Shown: positions 53,022 through 63,069 of the stretch, in pieces
Position numbering within the stretch: position 1 is the stretch's first letter
Layout: the number at the start of each line of letters is the position of its first letter
Source of the DNA: SKVR01 sp046291875
GTDB taxonomy: Bacteria > Bacteroidota > Bacteroidia > Bacteroidales > UBA7960
Reading direction: 5' to 3'
DNA length: 64,000 bases
Assembly (NCBI GenBank): GCA_046291875.1
Contig: JBKBSF010000003.1
Coordinates: forward strand, 1-64,000
Notes under the pieces: model-generated
The model's database searches: none
What the model saw: only the letters and a program-made list of their open reading frames with translations
Told to the model about the DNA's origin: nothing
Position numbers and translations under genes: made by a program

Positions 53022-53894
53022 ATGCACAAGGCCGGCTTTGTAAATATCCTGGGCAAACCCAATGTGGGTAAATCCACCCTAATGAATGCCCTTTTGGGTG
53101 AAAAACTTTCCATCATCACCCCCAAGGCGCAAACCACCCGCCACCGCATTCTGGGTATTGCCAACGACGAAAACTACCAGATTGTTTTCAGCGATACCCC
53201 CGGAATCATCAAACCGGGCTACAAGCTACAGGAACAAATGATGACCTTTGTGCAATCGGCGCTGGAGGATGCAGACCTTTTTATCCTCATGAGCCAGATC
53301 GACGACGATTTTGACGAGGAAAAAACCTTGCTGAGGCTTAGCCAGACCGATGTGCCGGTGCTGCTGCTCATCAACAAGATTGACCTGGCCACACAGGATC
53401 AGGTGGTGGCCAAATGCGAGCAATGGAAGGCGGCCTACCCCTCTTTCCTGGTGCTGCCCATCTCGGCTCTCAACAACTTCAACCTTGACCAGGTGATGAA
53501 CAAAATCCTGGAGATCCTGCCCGAAAACCCACCCTATTTCCCCAAGGACGATCTGACCGACAGGCCGGTGCGATTCTTCGTGGCAGAAATGATCCGCGAA
53601 AAGATCCTGATGAACTATCAGAAAGAGATACCCTATTCGGTAGAGGTAGTAGTAGAGTCTTTCAAGGAAGAGGCCAGGCTGATCCGCATACGCTGTGTAA
53701 TCTACGTGGCGCGCGACTCGCAAAAAGGAATCATCATTGGACACAAAGGCACCATGCTCAAAAAGATCGGCTCACAAGCCCGGCAAGACATTGAAGACTT
53801 CGTGGGCAAACAGGTCTTTATGGATCTGCACGTAAAAGTGAGCAAAAACTGGCGCGACAACGACATGCAGCTGGGGAGGTTTGGGTATAAGTAA
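53022..53894 (+). CDS. era: GTPase Era
   Basis: A 290-residue Era GTPase, an essential factor for 16S rRNA maturation and 30S assembly. The G motifs are GKPNVGKS (11-18), T in G2 (KAQTTRH), DTPG in G3, and NKID in G4. The KH domain near the C-terminus shows GIIIGHKGTMLKKIG (about 236-250) and ends with VSKNWRDND. The long upstream in-frame extension is excluded: ATG 53022 (MHKAGFVNI) matches the family start and follows a good promoter. Confidence 0.95.
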   Translation: MHKAGFVNILGKPNVGKSTLMNALLGEKLSIITPKAQTTRHRILGIANDENYQIVFSDTPGIIKPGYKLQEQMMTFVQSALEDADLFILMSQIDDDFDEEKTLLRLSQTDVPVLLLINKIDLATQDQVVAKCEQWKAAYPSFLVLPISALNNFNLDQVMNKILEILPENPPYFPKDDLTDRPVRFFVAEMIREKILMNYQKEIPYSVEVVVESFKEEARLIRIRCVIYVARDSQKGIIIGHKGTMLKKIGSQARQDIEDFVGKQVFMDLHVKVSKNWRDNDMQLGRFGYK

Positions 53895-53908
53895 GGTATC
53901 TCTCACCC

Positions 53909-56032
53909 CTATTTCATACTCATGGAAATCCTCTTGCGCTGCACATCCACCTCCAGGATGGTTACCATTACCTTCTGGTTGAGGCTTACCACTTCCGAGG
54001 GGTTGCCCACGTAGCGGTCGGCCAGCTGGCTGATATGCACCAGCCCGTCCTGATGTGCCCCCACATCCACAAAAGCTCCGAATGCGGTGATATTGGTAAC
54101 GATGCCGGGTAGCTTCATACCGGGACGCAGGTCGTTGATACTGTTTACATTGGGGTCGAATTCAAACATCTCGATCTCCTTGCGCGGATCGCGGCCGGGT
54201 TTGGCAAGTTCGGCCATGATATCCTTCAGGGTGGGCAAGCCTACCGTGTCGGTTTTGTATTTCTCAAGCACAATCTGTTTGCGCAGTTCATCCTTTTTTA
54301 TCAGTTCTTCCACGGTGGTGCCCAGGTCTTTGGCCATGGCGGTTACCACATGGTAGCTTTCGGGGTGCACGGCACTCTTGTCGAGGGGGTTTTTACTCTG
54401 GTTTACCCGCAGGAAGCCTGCCGCCTGTTCGAAAGCTTTGGCACCAAAACGCGGCACTTTCTTCAGGGCTGTGCGCGAGTCGAAGGGTCCGTTCTCATTG
54501 CGATACTCCACAATGTTCTTTGCCAGCACGGGCCCCAGGCCCGATACGTAAGTGAGCAACTCCTTGCTGGCGGTATTCACTTCCACCCCCACAGCATTCA
54601 CCGAGCTTACCACCACATCGTCGAGGCTGTTTTTGAGCAGTTTCTGATCCACATCGTGCTGGTACTGCCCCACTCCGATGGATTTGGGGTCGATCTTCAC
54701 CAGTTCGGCCAGCGGATCGGCCAGGCGGCGTCCAATACTTACGGCACCGCGCACCGTTACATCATAATCGGGAAATTCCTCACGGGCAATGGTGGAGGCA
54801 GAATAAACCGAAGCCCCGCTCTCGTTGACCATCACTGCCATGATATCGCGGGGGAAGCGGATGCCGCGCACCAGGTCTTCCGTTTCGCGACCTCCCGTGC
54901 CGTTGCCAATGGCAATGGCCTCTATGTTGTAGGCATTTACCAGATTTTGTATTTTGGCTGCCGACTCCTGCCTTTTAAATGCCGGGGCATGGGGGTATAT
55001 GGTTTCGTTGTGCAGCAGCTTGCCTTGCTTGTCGAGGCATACTATTTTACATCCGGTACGCAGTCCGGGGTCGATGGCCAGGATGTTTTTCTGGCCCAGC
55101 GGAGGGGCCAGCAGCAGCTGACGCAGGTTCTGGGCAAATACGCGGATGGCCTCCTCGTCGGCCTTTTTCTTGAACAACTGCCGCATCTCGGTTTCCATAC
55201 TGGGAGCCATAAGCCTTTTGTAGCCATCTTTAACAGCCATCTGCACCTGTTCTGAGGCTTCATTGCGTCCTTTTACAAACATGCTTTCGAGCATCTCCAG
55301 GGCCTCTTCCTCTTCGGGCTGAATGCTCACCTTGAGAAACCCTTCATTCTCGCCCCTAAACATGGCCAGGATCCGGTGCGAGGGAGCCTTGGCCATGGGT
55401 TCAGCCCAGTCGAACCAGTTTTCGTATTTCTCTCCTTCTGCTTCCTTCCCTTTTACCACGCGGCAGCTGAGCTCGCTCTTTTTCTCATTGAGGCGGCGGA
55501 TGCGCTGGCGGGCACGGGCATCTTCATTCACCCACTCGGCAATAATATCGCGGGCACCCTGCAAGGCAGCATCCACATCGGGCACATCCTTTTCGTCGCT
55601 CACAAATGCCAGCGCCTTGGTTTCAACATCCATATTGTTTTGCGTGAAAAGCATTTTTGCCAATGGCTCCAGCCCCCGGGCCACCGCCATGGTAGCGCGG
55701 GTTTTGCGCTTGGGGCGATAAGGCAGGTACAGGTCTTCGAGCTCCGACAGGGTTTGTGCTGCCAGGATCTGTTTCTCCAGCTCGGGAGTAAGCTTCTCCT
55801 GTTCGCGAATGCTGTTCAGTATGGTATCGCGGCGTTTGTCGAGCTCCTCAAGTTGCTGCAACCGATCGCGGATGGCAGCAATCTGCACCTCGTCGAGTGT
55901 GCCGGTCATCTCTTTGCGGTAGCGCGATATAAAAGGGATGGTGGCTCCCTGCGAAAGCAATTCGGCAGTCTTCTCTACCTGCCAGGGCTTCAACCCAAGC
56001 TCCTGGGCAATCTGGGCAATGTACTTTTCCAT
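53909..56032 (-). CDS. tex: Tex-family RNA-binding transcription accessory protein
   Basis: A 707-residue Tex protein, a nucleic-acid-binding factor found in most bacteria. Segments seen in order: the N-terminal Tex domain (LGLKPWQVEKTAELLSQGATIPFISRYRKE, about 13-42), the YqgF/RNase H-like region (ILAIDPGLRTGCKIV near 320-335), the helix-hairpin-helix (YVSGLGPVLAKNIVEYR, then KVPRFGAKAFEQAAGFLR, about 490-540) and a C-terminal S1 domain (LPGIVTNITAFGAFVDVGAHQDGLVHISQL, about 633-662). It is monocistronic and its end nearly meets the end of era. Confidence 0.93.
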   Translation of the reverse strand: MEKYIAQIAQELGLKPWQVEKTAELLSQGATIPFISRYRKEMTGTLDEVQIAAIRDRLQQLEELDKRRDTILNSIREQEKLTPELEKQILAAQTLSELEDLYLPYRPKRKTRATMAVARGLEPLAKMLFTQNNMDVETKALAFVSDEKDVPDVDAALQGARDIIAEWVNEDARARQRIRRLNEKKSELSCRVVKGKEAEGEKYENWFDWAEPMAKAPSHRILAMFRGENEGFLKVSIQPEEEEALEMLESMFVKGRNEASEQVQMAVKDGYKRLMAPSMETEMRQLFKKKADEEAIRVFAQNLRQLLLAPPLGQKNILAIDPGLRTGCKIVCLDKQGKLLHNETIYPHAPAFKRQESAAKIQNLVNAYNIEAIAIGNGTGGRETEDLVRGIRFPRDIMAVMVNESGASVYSASTIAREEFPDYDVTVRGAVSIGRRLADPLAELVKIDPKSIGVGQYQHDVDQKLLKNSLDDVVVSSVNAVGVEVNTASKELLTYVSGLGPVLAKNIVEYRNENGPFDSRTALKKVPRFGAKAFEQAAGFLRVNQSKNPLDKSAVHPESYHVVTAMAKDLGTTVEELIKKDELRKQIVLEKYKTDTVGLPTLKDIMAELAKPGRDPRKEIEMFEFDPNVNSINDLRPGMKLPGIVTNITAFGAFVDVGAHQDGLVHISQLADRYVGNPSEVVSLNQKVMVTILEVDVQRKRISMSMK

Positions 56033-56313
56033 GCAAAGGTTTTTTAAAAACGGGAGGCAAACCTACAAAATTTTTAAGGATAATCGGAGGGATTTCTTTT
56101 CGGCAGCCCAGGGAATCCCATTGCAAGATTGCCCTGCACCCGGCAAGGCAAAAACACATTGCTCACCCACTTGTATACCAGCTCTCTGAGCTCCAAAAAG
56201 CCAGCTTATGAGACCAGCACAGCACCCGAATTGTTTAATCATCCGAAAATTTAGCTTAACAAAACCAAAACCTTTTTCACATTTAGATGTTTAAGGAAGA
56301 AAGCACAGCAGAA

Positions 56314-57801
56314 ATGAGTAAGAAAGTACTGATCATCGGTACGGGCCTCGGGGCCCTTACCTCCGCCCTTCGTTTGGCGCGTAGAGGCTACCTGGTAGAG
56401 TTGGTAGAAAAGCACTACCAGGCGGGTGGAAGGCTCAACCAGATCAAGAAGGATGGCTTCACCTTCGATATGGGGCCTACCTTCTTCAGCATGACCTACG
56501 AATTTGAAGAGTTTGTGAAGGATGCCGGAATTCAGATGCCCTTTACCTTTCGCGAACTTGACACCCTCTATGCAGTTAACTTCCGTGGATCAGACCGCAA
56601 GTTCTTTATCCACAAGGACATGGATAAACTCGCTCGCGAATTTGAGGGCATTGAGCCCGATTTCAAAGCCAAAATGGAGCGTTTCCTCAAATCGGGTGGC
56701 ACTTTCTTCCACGATGTGGAAAACAAAATACTCAAGCGCAATTACGATAACCTTTGGGATTATCTCATGGCCATGGCCACCGTTCCGCCCAAATACCTCC
56801 CAAGGCTCTGGCGATCGGTATGGGATGAGATGGAGAAACACTTCGAATCGCGCGAAGTGAAAGAGATCTTTTCGCTGGTGGCCTTTTTCCTGGGTGCCAC
56901 TCCGTTCGATACTTCCGCCATATACACTCTGCTCTCTTACACCGAACTGGTACACGATGGCTATCATAATGTGGAGGGTGGAATGTACAAAATTGTGGAA
57001 GGGTTGCTGCGCGAAATTGAAAAGAAAAACATCACCATACACTACAACACCGAAATCACGGGATACCAATCGCACAATGGTGCGGTAACCGCCTTTACCG
57101 ATCAGAATGGCAAACAATGGACCGCTGATATTTTTCTGGTAAACAGCGATGCTGCCTCTTTCAGAGGCAAGGTATTCAACCGTGCTGCCTTCAGCGAAGA
57201 GAAACTGGATGCCATGCAGTGGACCCTGGCACCTCTTACCCTGTATCTGGGCATCAACACCAAGCTCGACAACGTGCCGCTGCACAACTACTTTTTAGGC
57301 GACAACTTTGAGGAATACTCCAAAAAGGTTTTCAAAAACTCCATTACTTTCGAAAAACCCTACTATTACGTGAATGTGGTATCGCGCAGCGATCCGCAAA
57401 GTGCTCCTGCAGGGATGGAGGCACTGTTTATTCTGTGCCCGGTGCCCGACCTGCGCTTCAAACCCGATTGGTCGGACAAGGAGGCCATTACCAGCAGCAT
57501 TATCAATGACCTTTCAGAACGCATGGGGGTTGACCTGAAAAAGCACATCGTTTCGCAAACCGTGCTTACCCCCGTTGACTGGGCCGAGGCATTCAATCTT
57601 TACAAAGGAAGCGGGCTGGGGCTGGGCCATGGCCTCAAACAGATCGGCAGCTTCAGACCCAAAAATTTCGACGAGATTTACAACAATGTATTCTATGTGG
57701 GTGCCAGTACCCTTCCCGGCACTGGGCTACCCATGACAGTGATAAGCTCAAAACTGGCCGTTGAACGCATAACTCAAAAACATGGACTTTTACACCCGTA
57801 A
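56314..57801 (+). CDS. crtI: Phytoene desaturase-family enzyme (CrtI-like)
   Basis: A 495-residue FAD-dependent carotenoid desaturase. The N-terminal dinucleotide-binding motif is IIGTGLGALTSALRLARRGY (residues 6-25), followed by QAGGRLNQIKKDGFTFDMGP. The C-terminal end has the family motif YVGASTLPGTGLPM. CrtI-type enzymes convert phytoene to lycopene through successive desaturations at the membrane. It is the first gene of the crt operon, and the next gene (crtB) overlaps by 20 bases. An in-frame ATG 27 bases upstream (56287) is also possible; 56314 has an AAGGAAGAAA ribosome-site-like stretch before it. The second desaturase gene downstream could act on a later intermediate, so the exact step is uncertain. 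Confidence 0.85.
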   Translation: MSKKVLIIGTGLGALTSALRLARRGYLVELVEKHYQAGGRLNQIKKDGFTFDMGPTFFSMTYEFEEFVKDAGIQMPFTFRELDTLYAVNFRGSDRKFFIHKDMDKLAREFEGIEPDFKAKMERFLKSGGTFFHDVENKILKRNYDNLWDYLMAMATVPPKYLPRLWRSVWDEMEKHFESREVKEIFSLVAFFLGATPFDTSAIYTLLSYTELVHDGYHNVEGGMYKIVEGLLREIEKKNITIHYNTEITGYQSHNGAVTAFTDQNGKQWTADIFLVNSDAASFRGKVFNRAAFSEEKLDAMQWTLAPLTLYLGINTKLDNVPLHNYFLGDNFEEYSKKVFKNSITFEKPYYYVNVVSRSDPQSAPAGMEALFILCPVPDLRFKPDWSDKEAITSSIINDLSERMGVDLKKHIVSQTVLTPVDWAEAFNLYKGSGLGLGHGLKQIGSFRPKNFDEIYNNVFYVGASTLPGTGLPMTVISSKLAVERITQKHGLLHP

Positions 57802-58615
57802 TGCACTCAAGTGCAGCAAAACTACTACCCACAACTACTCCACCTCCTTTTCCATGGGGGTATGGATGCTTCAAAAACAATACCGCCCGGCCATTTATGC
57901 CATTTATGGCTTTGTGCGGTTTGCCGATGAGATCGTAGATACCTTCCACGACCAGGACAAGGCAACCCTGCTGAAACGTTTTGAGGCCGAAACCTGGGAT
58001 GCCATACAGCGTGGTTTCAGCACCAACCCTATCCTGCATTCCTTTCAGTGGGCTGTAAACACCTACAATATTGAAAGAGAACACATTGAAGCATTTCTTT
58101 ACAGTATGGAGCTGGACCTGCACAAAAACCGCTATACCCGGGAGGAATACCACCGATATATTTACGGCTCTGCCGAGGTGATCGGGTTGATGTGCCTCAG
58201 GGTATTTTACCATCAGCAGGATGAAGCTTACCGCAGCCTGATCCATCCGGCCCGTAAGCTGGGCGAGGCCTTTCAGAAGGTAAACTTCCTGCGCGACATG
58301 CTCTCCGACTACCACGAGCGCGGGAGGGTATATTTCCCGGAAGTAGACTTCGACAATTTCGACATCCGGATGAAAGAAGACATTGAAAAGGAGATCGATC
58401 AGGACTTCAGCGAGGCTTATGAGGGGATCAAAGGGCTGCGCAAAGATGTGCGCCTGGGTGTTTTGCTGGCCTACAGCTATTACCTCAAGCTGCTTTACAA
58501 AATCCGACGGGCTCAACCTGATGCACTGCTTGAGAAACGCTTTCGAATCTCCAACAGACGCAAACTTATGCTGCTGGCGCGCTGCTACGTGCAAAATGCA
58601 GTTGGAGCATTTTAA
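57782..58615 (+). CDS. crtB: Phytoene synthase
   Basis: A 277-residue squalene/phytoene synthase that couples two geranylgeranyl diphosphates to phytoene. The first Asp-rich motif is DEIVD (49-53) in the helix YGFVRFADEIVDTFHD; the second is RDMLSDYHERGR at about 171-182, with the nearby GEAFQKVNFL helix. The start of the protein (NALKCSKTTTHNYSTSF) also matches. The ATG overlaps the preceding desaturase by 20 bases and the next gene begins six bases after its stop, so all three crt genes are one operon. Confidence 0.93.
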   Translation: MDFYTRNALKCSKTTTHNYSTSFSMGVWMLQKQYRPAIYAIYGFVRFADEIVDTFHDQDKATLLKRFEAETWDAIQRGFSTNPILHSFQWAVNTYNIEREHIEAFLYSMELDLHKNRYTREEYHRYIYGSAEVIGLMCLRVFYHQQDEAYRSLIHPARKLGEAFQKVNFLRDMLSDYHERGRVYFPEVDFDNFDIRMKEDIEKEIDQDFSEAYEGIKGLRKDVRLGVLLAYSYYLKLLYKIRRAQPDALLEKRFRISNRRKLMLLARCYVQNAVGAF

Positions 58616-58621
58616 CAGGGC

Positions 58622-60079
58622 ATGAAAACAGCAGCCATCATCGGATCAGGGATCGGCGGACTGGGCACCGCCCTCCGACTGGCAGCCAAAGGCTACCAGG
58701 TAACAGTTTTTGAGCAGGCCCCACTACCCGGCGGGAAAATATCGCAGATTAGGCAACAGGGGTTTCGATTCGACACAGGACCCTCGCTCTTTACTCTCCC
58801 CCAACTGGTAGATGAGCTGTTTGAGCTTTTCGGAGAAAAACCCTCCGATCATTTCCAATACCAGAAACTCGACACCTCCTGCAAATACTTCTGGGATGAT
58901 GGCACCATTATAAACGGATGGCAGGACACAACAAAGTTTGCCCGGGAGGTAGAGTCAGCCACCGGGGTACCCGAAAAAACGGTGTTGCGGTTTCTGAGGA
59001 AAAGCAAGAAACTTTACGATATTACCGCCGACATTTTCATTTTCAGCTCCTTCCATAAACTGCGCAACTTTGCCCGACCAGCTTACCGCAGATCGTTGCT
59101 TCACCTGCATGAGCTGGATGCCTTTACTACCATGCACAAGAAGAACCGGCAATGGTTCTCGCACCCCAAAATTGTGCAGCTTTTCGACCGGTATGCTACC
59201 TATAACGGATCCGATCCCTACCAAACTCCGGCTACCCTCAACATCATCCCACACCTGGAGCACAACATAGGAGCCTTTTTTCCTGAAAAAGGAATGTACA
59301 GCATTGTGGAAGCACTCACAGACCTGGCCCGTCGACATGGTGTAACCTTCGTATACAACACCCCTGTGCAGCAGATCGTTGTCGAGAACAGGCATGTAAA
59401 AGCCCTTGCAATCCATAATCAACTGCACCGGTTCGATGTGGTGGTTAGCAATGTGGATGTGGAAACCCTTTACCACAGGCTGATGCCCGATCAGAAACCA
59501 CCCTATACACACCTGAAAACCCAGCGCTCCACCTCGGCACTGATCTTTTACTGGGGCATTAACCGTGAGTTTCCCCAGCTCAAGGTGCACAATATACTGT
59601 TTTCCAACAATTACAGGAAAGAGTTCGGGCATTTGTTTCAGACCAGGACCATTACCGACGACCCCACGGTTTACCTGTTTATCAGCTCCAAGGCTGTGCC
59701 TGGTGATGCTCCTTCAGGTCAGGAGAACTGGTACGTAATGATCAATGTGCCGGAAAACACAGGGCAGGATTGGGATGCCCTCATAGCAAAGGCCCGAAGA
59801 GATATCATGGACAGGATCAACCGGGTGCTGCAAACCGACATTGAACAGCATATCCTGTTTGAGAGGCAGGCCGATCCGCGCAGCATTGAACAGCAAACCG
59901 GCTCGTGGGGAGGATCGCTTTACGGACCCAGCTCCAACAGCAAATTCGCCGCTTTTTTGCGACATCCCAATTTCAAAAGAAAATTCAAAAATCTTTACTT
60001 CACCGGGGGGAGTGTACATCCGGGCGGGGGCATTCCGTTATGCCTGTCTTCAGCAAAAATAGTTGGGGAAGAGATCTGA
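58622..60079 (+). CDS. crtD: Second carotenoid desaturase (CrtD-like)
   Basis: A 485-residue FAD-dependent desaturase. IIGSGIGGLGTALRLAAKGY (5-24) is the FAD-binding motif, then PGGKISQIRQQGFRFDTGPS. The end has FTGGSVHPGGGIPLCLSSAKI. It is clearly related to the first gene of the operon but differs throughout. In Bacteroidota the second desaturase in such operons is often annotated as 1-hydroxycarotenoid 3,4-desaturase (CrtD), which is my preferred reading; CrtI duplicates cannot be excluded. No crtZ, crtY or crtC gene is in the window, so the final pigment is unknown. Confidence 0.8.
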   Translation: MKTAAIIGSGIGGLGTALRLAAKGYQVTVFEQAPLPGGKISQIRQQGFRFDTGPSLFTLPQLVDELFELFGEKPSDHFQYQKLDTSCKYFWDDGTIINGWQDTTKFAREVESATGVPEKTVLRFLRKSKKLYDITADIFIFSSFHKLRNFARPAYRRSLLHLHELDAFTTMHKKNRQWFSHPKIVQLFDRYATYNGSDPYQTPATLNIIPHLEHNIGAFFPEKGMYSIVEALTDLARRHGVTFVYNTPVQQIVVENRHVKALAIHNQLHRFDVVVSNVDVETLYHRLMPDQKPPYTHLKTQRSTSALIFYWGINREFPQLKVHNILFSNNYRKEFGHLFQTRTITDDPTVYLFISSKAVPGDAPSGQENWYVMINVPENTGQDWDALIAKARRDIMDRINRVLQTDIEQHILFERQADPRSIEQQTGSWGGSLYGPSSNSKFAAFLRHPNFKRKFKNLYFTGGSVHPGGGIPLCLSSAKIVGEEI

Positions 60080-60161
60080 TGCTGATACCATCAGGAGTTC
60101 ATTGAACAGGTGCACTGTATCGGTTGCATTGGCAATAGAATTGCAGTGAGCATCTTATGTT

Positions 60162-62918
60162 TTATCCCACTTTTTGCTCTCCTCTTTCAAGCTTCTCGGC
60201 CCACTTGCGCAGACAGGCGGCAAGTATCTCAGTGGTTACCGGCTTGGTAAGGTAGTCATTCATCCCGCGGGAGATGTAATACTCAGGATCTCCCTCCATA
60301 GCCTTGGCACTCAGGCCGATTATAAAGGGAAGCTCTTTCTCCTTGTACTGTGCTCTAAGCCTGCGCACTGCGGTGAGGCCGTCCATAACGGGCATTTGTA
60401 TATCCATAAAAATGAAGTCGTATTTTCCCGGCTCCATCATATCCAATGCAATCTGACCATTGGATGCCACCTCTACCGAACAGCCGATTTCGCGCAGCAT
60501 CAGAGAGATTACCATCTGGTTGGTAGGTTTGTCTTCTACCAGCAACACACGGAAGGATAAATCTCCGTCACTTTCCCCGGCGGGAGTATCGGGAAGAAAA
60601 ACAGATTTATCCTCATCCTTTAATCGCGGGCATTTCAGGGTGAGGCTGAACACACTGCCCTTGCCTGGCTCACTCTCCATATCGATTCGTGCATTCATAA
60701 GCTCAGCCAGCTTTTCGGAGATGGACAACCCCAAACCAGCACCGTCGTAATTGCGGGTATCGGAGGTATCTACCTGCGAAAACATCTTAAACAACCGCGC
60801 CGAATCCTCCTGGCTGATGCCAATACCGGTATCCGAAACACTGATCCGTAAAGTGACCTGTTCGCCATCATCGCCAAGGAGCTGATAGGCAAGGCACACT
60901 TCTCCTTTCTCGGTGAATTTTATGGCGTTGGAGAGCAAATTGGTGATAATCTGCGAAATACGGTTTTCGTCGGCTACAATACAATCGGGCAGCGCCTCGT
61001 CGATCTGAAGCTTAAAGGTGAGCCCCTTCTGACTGGCCAGAGCATGAAAAAGACCAAAGAGTGTATTGCCCGATTTTTTAAGATTGAAAGCGGCATGCTT
61101 GATAATCATCTTGCCTGCCTCAATCTTCGAAAGATCCAGAATGTCATTGACAATATGCAGCAAACCGTCGGAAGATTTTTTAATGGTTTCGGCATAGAAG
61201 TGTTGCTGATCAGACAAGGGCGTTTTCATCAACAGGTCGATCATACCCATGATACCGGTCATGGGGGAGCGGATCTCGTGGCTCATATTGGCCAGAAACT
61301 GCTGCTTGATGCTGGCCACTTTGGCCGAAACTTCCATCTTCTTGTTGAGATCAGCGTTGACCACTTCGTTGGTAATATCCCAGCAGCACCCCACAATTCG
61401 TGTGGCTCTGTCCTGCTCAAAGTGGACGCTGGCAAAGAGCTTTATATGTTTGGCCTCCTCGCGTGGTCCATGGATCCGGTAGGTTTTCTCAAAGGTCTCC
61501 CGTACAAAAACTTTCTGATTGAAGATGTATTGCAAAAACGCCTTGTCATTCTCAAGGATTACATTTTCCCACTGATGGAGCAAGGGCGCGGTGGCACTTT
61601 TCTTTATCCCGTGCAGGGTATACATCTCATCTTCCCAGATGAGCTTTCCGCTCCTGAGATCATAATCCCAGATACCAATAGAGGCAGAGCTTGTGGCAAG
61701 CAGCAAACGCTCTGAGAGTGCTTTGAGTTGTTTTTCGTGCTTTTTGCGCCCCGAAATATCCTGGTAAATTCCTAAAACCCCCAGCTGGGAGTTATTAAGC
61801 AAAACCGGCTTCCCGTGTATATGTACATCGATCAGCTGGCCTGTGCGGGTTTTACGTTGTGTTTCAAAGCTCAGAATCTCTCCCTCGCGAGCCTTATGTG
61901 TAAGCTCATTGCCTTCCTCCACCAGCTCTTCAGGAACGATCAGTTCGTTGATCCGCTTGCCGGTACATTCCTCGGGTTCGTACTCAAAGAGCCGGGAGAA
62001 GTTCTGATTCATCTGCTGAATCCGGTCGTCGTTGTCAAGGATAACAATGGCTATGGGGGCCTCCCGAATCAGGGTTTCGAAAAACGCTTCCTGGATCTTT
62101 AATTGTTTCTCCGCAAGCTTCTGTGCTGAGATATTGCGTGTAACTCCACCCACGGCCACCACCTGCCTGCGTTCGTTGGTAATCAAAAACCCGCGGCTGT
62201 TGCCCCAAACGGTGCTGCCATTCTTGTGAATGAATTTTATTTCGAGATCGACATTGTAATTCTGGGGGTTTAACCCCTCGCGCAGCTTTTTAAACAGATC
62301 ACTTCGCAGATCTTTTATTTTTTCAACACAATCGGGATGGATGGTATCAAAAAAGTGCAGCCCGAGAAACTCCTCCGGCGTATAACCCAGAAGACCCTTT
62401 ATGGAGTCGCTGATAAAGGTATAATGCTTAAAGTCAATATCCAGCTCCCAGATCACATCGTTGATGTTTTCTGTTATCAGTCGGTACTTACTTTCTGTTT
62501 CGCGCAGCTTTTGTTCGGCTTCGCGGCGGGCCACTATATTCTCCCACTCGCGCAATGCCCTGCGGATTACCTGGCAGATATCCTGAAAAAACTGGGGTGT
62601 CTTTACCATGTAATCGATGGCACCTTTTTTTACCAGCGATACGGCCAGTTCTTCATTGCCCTGGCTGGAAATAAACACTACGGGTACTTTTTCTTTGATG
62701 CGCGGATCATCAAGGATCTTCTCCGAGGTGCCATCGGCAAGCATCCAATCACTGATGATAAGATCGCATTGCAATCCAGCATTGAGCTTATTTCGAAACT
62801 CGGTCAGGCTATTGCATACCTCCAGATGGAACTCGTCTTTTTGTTGTTGCAACGATTTTCGGATCAACTCCGCCTGGAGAGTGCTGTCTTCTATAAGTAT
62901 GATATGCCTGAGATTCAT
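60162..62918 (-). CDS. Hybrid histidine kinase: REC-PAS-PAS-PAS-HK-REC
   Basis: A 918-residue cytoplasmic hybrid kinase without membrane segments. The N-terminal receiver domain (about 5-125) has the phosphoacceptor Asp57 in LIISDWML. Three PAS domains follow (about 145-265, 270-390 and 410-525), with PAC-type ends such as GVTRNISAQK and GIYQDISGRK. The HisKA motif is MSHEIRSPMTGIMG (His near 546), the ATPase has NLLSNAIKF, DTGIGIS and GAGLGLSIS, and the C-terminal receiver (about 780-905) has the acceptor Asp in FMDIQMPVMDG (near 836). It probably relays signals sensed by PAS domains or by the first receiver. It points away from the crtD-like gene, tail to tail. Confidence 0.93.
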   Translation of the reverse strand: MNLRHIILIEDSTLQAELIRKSLQQQKDEFHLEVCNSLTEFRNKLNAGLQCDLIISDWMLADGTSEKILDDPRIKEKVPVVFISSQGNEELAVSLVKKGAIDYMVKTPQFFQDICQVIRRALREWENIVARREAEQKLRETESKYRLITENINDVIWELDIDFKHYTFISDSIKGLLGYTPEEFLGLHFFDTIHPDCVEKIKDLRSDLFKKLREGLNPQNYNVDLEIKFIHKNGSTVWGNSRGFLITNERRQVVAVGGVTRNISAQKLAEKQLKIQEAFFETLIREAPIAIVILDNDDRIQQMNQNFSRLFEYEPEECTGKRINELIVPEELVEEGNELTHKAREGEILSFETQRKTRTGQLIDVHIHGKPVLLNNSQLGVLGIYQDISGRKKHEKQLKALSERLLLATSSASIGIWDYDLRSGKLIWEDEMYTLHGIKKSATAPLLHQWENVILENDKAFLQYIFNQKVFVRETFEKTYRIHGPREEAKHIKLFASVHFEQDRATRIVGCCWDITNEVVNADLNKKMEVSAKVASIKQQFLANMSHEIRSPMTGIMGMIDLLMKTPLSDQQHFYAETIKKSSDGLLHIVNDILDLSKIEAGKMIIKHAAFNLKKSGNTLFGLFHALASQKGLTFKLQIDEALPDCIVADENRISQIITNLLSNAIKFTEKGEVCLAYQLLGDDGEQVTLRISVSDTGIGISQEDSARLFKMFSQVDTSDTRNYDGAGLGLSISEKLAELMNARIDMESEPGKGSVFSLTLKCPRLKDEDKSVFLPDTPAGESDGDLSFRVLLVEDKPTNQMVISLMLREIGCSVEVASNGQIALDMMEPGKYDFIFMDIQMPVMDGLTAVRRLRAQYKEKELPFIIGLSAKAMEGDPEYYISRGMNDYLTKPVTTEILAACLRKWAEKLERGEQKVG

Positions 62919-63069
62919 ATTTTTGCCGGATAAAAAACAGATCCATTGCCAGCAGACCCGTTAAATGACCATTTTCACCTGCCTTCAGTTGCTTCCTTTG
63001 CCTGGTGGAACTGACTGGTGGCAGGCTTTTTTCGTTAAAAGACCAATAAGGGAGGTAAAACTATGAATT

